A DNA stretch of 64,000 bases, taken from positions 1,116,001-1,180,000 of the forward strand of contig NZ_CAKLPZ010000001.1 in assembly GCF_923081025.1 (NCBI RefSeq), given 5' to 3'. A program made the translations under genes and the position numbers. Below the pieces are notes generated by a model. That model was not told where the DNA came from. It was given only the letters and a program-made list of their open reading frames with translations, and did no database searches. The DNA comes from Neolewinella maritima (GTDB lineage: Bacteria; Bacteroidota; Bacteroidia; Chitinophagales; Saprospiraceae). Below, one piece after another: positions 62,335 through 64,000 of the stretch (position 1 is the stretch's first letter; the number at the start of each line of letters is the position of its first letter).

Positions 62335-62897
62335 TGGATTACTACGTACATCCTACGGCCGTGGTCGATGAGGGAGCTCAGATCGGCAGGGGGACTAAAG
62401 TCTGGCACTTCTGTCACCTTATGGCCTGTGAGCTCGGTGCCGACTGTAGCCTCGGACAGAACGTCTTCGTAGCCAGCGGCGTACGCGTAGGCCGGGGTAC
62501 CAAGGTGCAGAATAATGTAAGCCTATACGCCGGTCTGGACGTCGGAGAGGAGGTGTTCATCGGTCCGTCTGCCGTATTCACTAATGTGCGTAACCCCCGG
62601 GCGGGCATCAATCGGCGTGGCGCATACACGACTACCATAGTGGGGCGGGGAGTGACCATTGGAGCCAATGCTACCATCGTTTGCGGCATCACCCTACACG
62701 CATATGCCTTCGTGGGGGCCGGTGCGGTAGTGACCAGGGATGTACCGGCCTACGCATTAGTAGTAGGTACTCCGGCACGGCAGCAGGGGTGGATGAGCCG
62801 GGCGGGGCACCGTCTGGAGTTCGATGCAGCGGGTGTGGCAGTGTGCCCTGAGAGCGGTACCTACCGCTTGGAAGACGGAGCGGTCGTGCCGGTATAG
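62334..62897 (+). CDS. Left-handed beta-helix acyltransferase (WbpD-like)
   Basis: A 187-residue hexapeptide-repeat transferase: HPTAVVDEGAQIGRGTKVWH, CSLGQNVFVASGVRVGRGTK, FTNVRNPRAGINRRGAY and VGAGAVVTRDVPAYALVVGT. It resembles WbpD/WlbB, which N-acetylates UDP-2-acetamido-3-amino-uronic acid in surface polysaccharide synthesis. Its start is coupled to the UbiA stop. The next gene is a WbpB-like dehydrogenase, which supports that pathway, though the aminotransferase is not in the window. Confidence 0.82.
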   Translation: MDYYVHPTAVVDEGAQIGRGTKVWHFCHLMACELGADCSLGQNVFVASGVRVGRGTKVQNNVSLYAGLDVGEEVFIGPSAVFTNVRNPRAGINRRGAYTTTIVGRGVTIGANATIVCGITLHAYAFVGAGAVVTRDVPAYALVVGTPARQQGWMSRAGHRLEFDAAGVAVCPESGTYRLEDGAVVPV

Positions 62898-62919
62898 CCG
62901 ACATAGCCGCCGCTACGCG

Positions 62920-62927
62920 TACCTTGG
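62920..62927 (+). promoter_or_regulatory. -7-like box TACCTTGG before the WbpB-like gene
   Basis: TACCTTGG differs from TAnnTTTG by one base and ends nine bases before the ATG at 62937. Confidence 0.3.
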
Positions 62928-62936
62928 CGCGCCTTT

Positions 62937-64000
62937 ATGGATAGCCCCCAACTCCCCATACGCTTTGCCGTGATCGGTGTAGGTCACATCGGCCGCCGAC
63001 ACGCCAGCCTGATTGCTGCCCACCCCGAGGCGCAACTGGTGGCCCTGTGCGATCCGCTGGGCAAGACGGAAATCCAGTGGCCGGAGGGGGTTGACGAATC
63101 AATCGCCTGTTACAAGCGACTTGATGAGCTACTCAGCCGGCAGGCCTTCGACGTTGCCGTCGTTTGCACCCCCAATGGTCTACACGCCAGTCAGGGACTA
63201 CAGTGCCTCCGCGCCGGCCGCAACGTAGTGATCGAGAAACCCATGGCGCTGCGCACCCAGGACTGTGATGCGCTCATCGCGCTGGCCCGGCAGCGGCAGC
63301 TGCACGTCTTCGGCGTGATGCAGAACCGGTACAGCCCAGCCGCCGCATGGCTCAAGGAGCTGGTAGCAGGCCAGCACGTCGGGCAGATCCTGCAGGTACA
63401 CCTCGACTGCTTCTGGAACCGCGACGACCGCTACTACCGCCTGGCCGACGGTAGTCCGCACGCCTGGCACGGAGACGCTACGCTGGACGGCGGGGTGCTC
63501 TACACCCAGTTCGCCCACTTTATCGACCTGCTCTGTTGGACATTCGGAGACATTCAGGTACTCCACGCGCAGTTTGCCAATCAGACGCACACCGCCATAC
63601 ACGACTTCGCGGATACCGGAATGGTGCACTTCAGTCTGCCGAATGGTGGACTGGGGAGCCTGACCTTCAGTACCGCCATCTGGGACCGCAACTTCGAATC
63701 CACGCTCACCGCCATCGGCACCCGTGGCACGGTCAAACTGGGGGGGCAGTACATGAATGAACTGCAGTATTGCCACGTGGAGGGACTCCTTGCACCCGCG
63801 CTCCCGCCCAGTGCCCCGCCGAACAACTACGGGCCCTACCAGGGGTCGGCCGCCAACCACCACTTCGTGATCGACAATGTGGTGGACGTACTTCGCGGCA
63901 GAGCGCCAGTGGCTACTACGGCGGAGGAAGGACGGGCGGTGGTGAAGGTCATCGAGGATATTTACCGCGTCTCAGGGGTACAGGAGCCGGGGCGTACGTC
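62937..64000 (+). CDS. Gfo/Idh/MocA-family dehydrogenase (WbpB-like), C-terminus cut by window edge
   Basis: The frame is open from ATG 62937 to the right edge (354 residues, no stop). The N-terminus FAVIGVGHIGRRHASLIA is the Rossmann NAD-binding motif. VVCTPNGLHASQGLQCLRAG and VIEKPMALRTQ (family E-K-P with catalytic Lys) follow, and DGGVLYTQFAHFIDLLCW marks the sugar-binding domain. It resembles WbpB/WlbA, UDP-GlcNAc-uronate 3-dehydrogenase, and follows a WbpD-like acetyltransferase by 39 bases. Given the length, only a few residues should be missing. Confidence 0.85.
   Translation, partial: MDSPQLPIRFAVIGVGHIGRRHASLIAAHPEAQLVALCDPLGKTEIQWPEGVDESIACYKRLDELLSRQAFDVAVVCTPNGLHASQGLQCLRAGRNVVIEKPMALRTQDCDALIALARQRQLHVFGVMQNRYSPAAAWLKELVAGQHVGQILQVHLDCFWNRDDRYYRLADGSPHAWHGDATLDGGVLYTQFAHFIDLLCWTFGDIQVLHAQFANQTHTAIHDFADTGMVHFSLPNGGLGSLTFSTAIWDRNFESTLTAIGTRGTVKLGGQYMNELQYCHVEGLLAPALPPSAPPNNYGPYQGSAANHHFVIDNVVDVLRGRAPVATTAEEGRAVVKVIEDIYRVSGVQEPGRT

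Overview
The window is about 62% GC and gene-dense. It reads as a chromosomal segment of a marine Bacteroidota of the Saprospiria/Lewinella type. This is inferred from gene content: two large proteins with type IX secretion type B C-termini, a CotH protein with a type A sorting tail, a ThuA-sugar dehydrogenase-cytochrome fusion, SPOR and LysM cell-wall proteins, TonB systems, a GlcN6P-deaminase/LmbE fusion and Bacteroidota-style TAnnTTTG promoter boxes. I see no rRNA, tRNA, CRISPR array, prophage or insertion sequence.

Layout. 1-2.5 kb: pyrE (cut by the left edge), NUDIX hydrolase, adk and obg. 2.5-12.5 kb: SPOR/peptidoglycan-binding protein, TPR protein, SpoU methyltransferase, FKBP lipoprotein, exported ADP-ribosylglycohydrolase-like lipoprotein, guaB, comF, an outer-membrane barrel and a LysM glucosaminidase. 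12.6-17 kb: arginine deiminase, TonB-dependent receptor and a lactonase-fold lipoprotein. 17-20.4 kb: glycogen branching enzyme, a PEGA-like lipoprotein and a CBM48/lysine-rich/helix-hairpin-helix protein. 20.5-26.4 kb: thioesterase, peptidase T, MtfA-type peptidase, ATP-grasp-like protein, exported pyrophosphatase and RlpA. 26.5-38.5 kb: ThuA fusion, NfeD-flotillin pair, peptide-binding lipoprotein, TonB-domain protein, M28 peptidase and CotH protein. 38.5-45 kb: dinB and a second-type dnaE, a divergent HTH regulator, then two small membrane proteins behind a leader ORF and terminator. 45-56 kb: a Tat-exported oxidoreductase, uxuA, two paralogous T9SS type B proteins, the GlcN6P-deaminase/LmbE fusion and a PAP2 phosphatase. 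56-64 kb: DUF4349 protein, a nucleoside-phosphorylase-like protein, an unknown exported protein, acyl-CoA dehydrogenase, UbiA prenyltransferase, and a WbpD/WbpB-like pair (the last gene is cut by the right edge).

The most unusual signals are non-coding. (1) C-rich, nearly G-free leaders abut the starts of dinB, dnaE and uxuA; their template strands carry telomere-like GGGGTTAA runs able to form G-quadruplexes. (2) A short GC-rich element with core GCACCTGCG recurs in intergenic gaps and in a low-complexity insert of DnaE. (3) Many -7-like boxes end only 3-9 bases before the ATG, suggesting leaderless mRNAs. (4) A peptide ORF is followed by a strong terminator just before a pair of small membrane genes. 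(5) A 23-bp palindrome lies between dnaE and the HTH regulator. Among proteins, the CBM48/KA-rich/HhH architecture next to a GlgB with the same KA-rich tail is the most suggestive. No single clearly new multi-gene system could be proved from sequence alone.
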